Assembly (NCBI GenBank): GCA_964611345.1
Contig: CAZSYU010000006.1
Span: forward strand, 1 to 64,000
Direction: 5' to 3'
DNA: 64,000 nt
From: JALZVT01 sp964611345
GTDB lineage: Bacteria > Pseudomonadota > Gammaproteobacteria > Pseudomonadales > Azotimanducaceae
A program made the position numbers and the translations under genes. A model generated the notes under the pieces. It was not told the DNA's origin and made no database searches. It saw nothing but the letters and a program-made list of their open reading frames with translations. This document shows, piece by piece, positions 62,263-64,000 of the stretch (positions are counted from its first letter, which is position 1; each line of letters begins with the position of its first letter).

Positions 62263-63459
62263 ATGGTCTTGGTTTTGCTGCTGATCGCACTGGCGGCGCT
62301 GTCTGGTTGCAGCACCCTGCGCTTCTACCAGCAGGCGGTGGGTGGCCAGGTACGATTGCTGGCCGCCCGGCAAAACGTGGAAAAGTTGCTTGCGCAGGAC
62401 GATCTGGACCCGACGTTGCGCGCCGCCTTGCTGGATAGCCAGACGGCGCTGGAATTCGCCCGCACCGAGCTTGCTCTGGAGCCCAAGGGGCGTTATGGCA
62501 GCTATGTTGACCTAAATCGCGAGTTTGTCGTCTGGAACCTCGTGGTTGCCCCGGTGGACTCGGTGCAGCCCCTTAACTGGTGCTTTCCGGTGGCTGGATG
62601 CGTGTCGTATCGGGGCTACTTCCGGGAGCAGCTTGCGCTTGATACGGCGGCCGAGTTTGCCGCGGAAGAGTTTGATACCTATGTGGGCGGGGTGCCTGCC
62701 TATTCGACGCTGGGGTGGTTCAATGACCCGCTGTTGAGCTCGTTTATTCACTGGCCGCGAGCCGCACGGGCAGAACTGTTGTTTCACGAATTGGCGCACA
62801 CCAAGCTCTATGTGGGTGGTGACACCGAGTTCAATGAGAGTTTTGCCACCTACGTGGCTGACTATGCGTTGCCGTTGTTTCTGCGCAATGATGAGGGCGT
62901 CGCAAAGCAGCGCCAGATTCGGGCAGAGCGCGCTCGCTTTAATGCCCTGTTGCTTAAGCTGCGCGCGCGGTTGGAAATGGACTTTGCCGAGCTTGCGAAT
63001 AGTGAAGCAGGTACTGACCAACCCGGTCGTGGCCGGGCGCTAGCGCCGCAACACCTGAGAGCCAAAGCCCTGGCCGCTCGTACGCTGCGTTATGCGCAGG
63101 CCGAGGCGTGTTTGCTGGCGGTGGCGCAGGAATTTTCCGATGACCGCCTGGTTGGTTTTTTTAGCCAGCCCCCTAACATGGCGCGGCTGTCGCTCGTGGG
63201 GGCTTATCATCGCTGGGTAGGCGCGTTTCGTGCACTGCATGGCGAGGTCGGTTCGCTGGACGAATTTTACGCGGCAGCTAAACAACTGGCCGAGCTTGAG
63301 CCCGAGGAGCGTGGCGCAGAACTTTCGCGTTTGCACACGCTAGACCAGCAGTCAAAGCTACAGCAGAACGTACAAACCGAAGCCGATGACCAGTATCCCG
63401 AGGATATTCAGTGCGAAGCCCTCACGAATCATGTGATTGATGGGCACCTGGCCGGTTGA
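62263..63459 (+). CDS. Lipoprotein aminopeptidase (PF10023 family)
   Basis: A putative zinc aminopeptidase of 398 residues. It begins with a lipoprotein signal ending in LSGC, followed by STLRFYQQAVGGQVRLL, VAGCVSYRGYF and the zinc motif LLFHELAHTKLYVGGDTEFNE with a second NESFATYVAD acid. ATG 62263 is taken as the start (GTG 62251 is in frame); the longer ORF from 61915 runs antisense through the acyltransferase. The last 34 or so residues overlap the convergent transporter gene by 102 bases and look like an added tail beyond the usual family end. Confidence 0.85.
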   Translation: MVLVLLLIALAALSGCSTLRFYQQAVGGQVRLLAARQNVEKLLAQDDLDPTLRAALLDSQTALEFARTELALEPKGRYGSYVDLNREFVVWNLVVAPVDSVQPLNWCFPVAGCVSYRGYFREQLALDTAAEFAAEEFDTYVGGVPAYSTLGWFNDPLLSSFIHWPRAARAELLFHELAHTKLYVGGDTEFNESFATYVADYALPLFLRNDEGVAKQRQIRAERARFNALLLKLRARLEMDFAELANSEAGTDQPGRGRALAPQHLRAKALAARTLRYAQAEACLLAVAQEFSDDRLVGFFSQPPNMARLSLVGAYHRWVGAFRALHGEVGSLDEFYAAAKQLAELEPEERGAELSRLHTLDQQSKLQQNVQTEADDQYPEDIQCEALTNHVIDGHLAG

Positions 63460-64000
63460 GAACACGATGACGTTGGGTGGTGTTGCCACCGGCAACATAA
63501 ACGCACAGCTTGCCGACAGGGCGACCGGGATCATTAACAGGCGAGGGTCGATTGCAGCGGCGAGGGCCGTTGCTGCTGCGATGGGCATAAGAATGTTGGT
63601 CGTTGCAGTATTACTCGTTGCTTCCGTCAGAAAGGTGACTGTAGTACAGAGCACGAGCATGACCAGCAGGGGATGCAAGGCCACAACGTCTCGCAACGCC
63701 TCGCCAACGATCTGCGATAGTCCCGAACTTGTGAAAGCGGCTGCAATTGCGAGGCCGCCGGCGAAGAGCAATAAAATACCCCAGGGAATTTTCTCGGCAC
63801 TCTCCCAGTCGAGCAGTTTTTCCCCTTTACCACGTCCGTTGTCGATCAAAAAGAGCGCGATTACGCCAGCAAATCCTACCATCGCGTCGTTGGAGTAACT
63901 CACCCCAAGTGCACCTGCCCAGCCACCAAAGGGCCCCGTACGTGTTACCCACAACAAGGCAGTAAGCGCGAAGATCAGCAGTACCCGCAACTCGGCGCTT
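63358..64000 (-). CDS. SLC13/DASS-family sodium-dicarboxylate type transporter, 5' part missing
   Basis: C-terminal 214 or so residues of a divalent anion:sodium symporter; the frame is open to the window edge, so the start lies outside. Visible signatures are SNTATTNILMPIAAA (a SNT motif of the anion/sodium site) and ALSASCAFMLPVATPPN, with the final helix ILGILVIGFGLYVLL. About six membrane helices are present. Members import succinate, malate, citrate or sulfate with sodium; the substrate cannot be told here. Confidence 0.9.
   Translation of the reverse strand, partial: SAELRVLLIFALTALLWVTRTGPFGGWAGALGVSYSNDAMVGFAGVIALFLIDNGRGKGEKLLDWESAEKIPWGILLLFAGGLAIAAAFTSSGLSQIVGEALRDVVALHPLLVMLVLCTTVTFLTEATSNTATTNILMPIAAATALAAAIDPRLLMIPVALSASCAFMLPVATPPNVIVFSTGQVPINHMIREGFALNILGILVIGFGLYVLL

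Overview
The window is about 64 kb of core chromosome from a gammaproteobacterium, probably a free-living marine member of the Pseudomonadales/Cellvibrionales neighbourhood. This rests on protein similarity I recognise by eye and on gene order: rplM-rpsI-petABC-sspAB-dolP-yraN-lpoA-rsmI-rnpB-dcw-lpxC-dciA-M23-secA-argJ, then yacG-coaE-pilDCB/pilA-tRNA-Thr-nadC-ampD, both of which follow the order I know from Pseudomonas. A run of 100 N at 25565-25664 shows that it is a draft scaffold. I see no phage, insertion sequence, CRISPR array or rRNA.

Layout. 1-5.3 kb: ribosomal proteins L13/S9, cytochrome bc1 complex, SspA/SspB. 5.3-9.8 kb: envelope genes dolP, yraN and lpoA on the minus strand, then rsmI and the RNase P RNA gene. 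10-25 kb: the division and cell wall (dcw) cluster mraZ-rsmH-ftsL-ftsI-murE-mraY-murD-ftsW-murC-ftsQ-ftsA-ftsZ and lpxC. The genes up to ftsA are joined by overlapping or directly abutting stop/start codons, and murF, murG and ddl are missing from their usual slots. 25-31 kb: dciA, an M23 peptidase, secA and argJ. 31-40.4 kb: type IV pilus block (yacG, coaE, pilD, pilC, pilB on minus; two pilins on plus behind a sigma-54 promoter; tRNA-Thr; an O-antigen-ligase-like glycosyltransferase; a TfpX/TfpZ pilin accessory protein). 40.4-49.5 kb: nadC, ampD, aceE-aceF, yajQ, ampG, an alkyltransferase-like protein and fxsA. 49.5-52.7 kb: an ATP-grasp enzyme of unknown substrate beside a probable ornithine-lipid operon (OlsA-like, a small membrane protein, OlsB-like). 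52.8-55.1 kb: groES-groEL behind a CIRCE-like operator. 55.1-64 kb: a PuuD-like membrane protein, a coiled-coil membrane protein, a GAF/HD-GYP protein, gspA-gspB, an acyltransferase, a lipoprotein aminopeptidase, and the 3' part of an SLC13-type transporter cut by the window edge.

Functional themes. Much of the window serves envelope growth: precursor synthesis (murE, murD, murC, mraY), septal synthesis (ftsI, ftsW, ftsL, ftsQ, ftsA, ftsZ), synthase activation (lpoA), wall hydrolysis and recycling (M23, ampD, ampG), outer membrane (lpxC, dolP) and probable lipid modification (olsBA-like). A second theme is type IV pili with a likely pilin-modifying enzyme next to the pilins.

I did not find a clearly new system. 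The observations most worth following are the missing murF/murG/ddl, an Asn-to-Gln change in the FtsI SxN motif, an insertion of about 100 residues inside the HD-GYP domain, the ATP-grasp/OlsBA neighbourhood, the CIRCE-like operator upstream of groESL, and a hydrophobic small ORF joined to dciA that appears if the assembly gap is collapsed.
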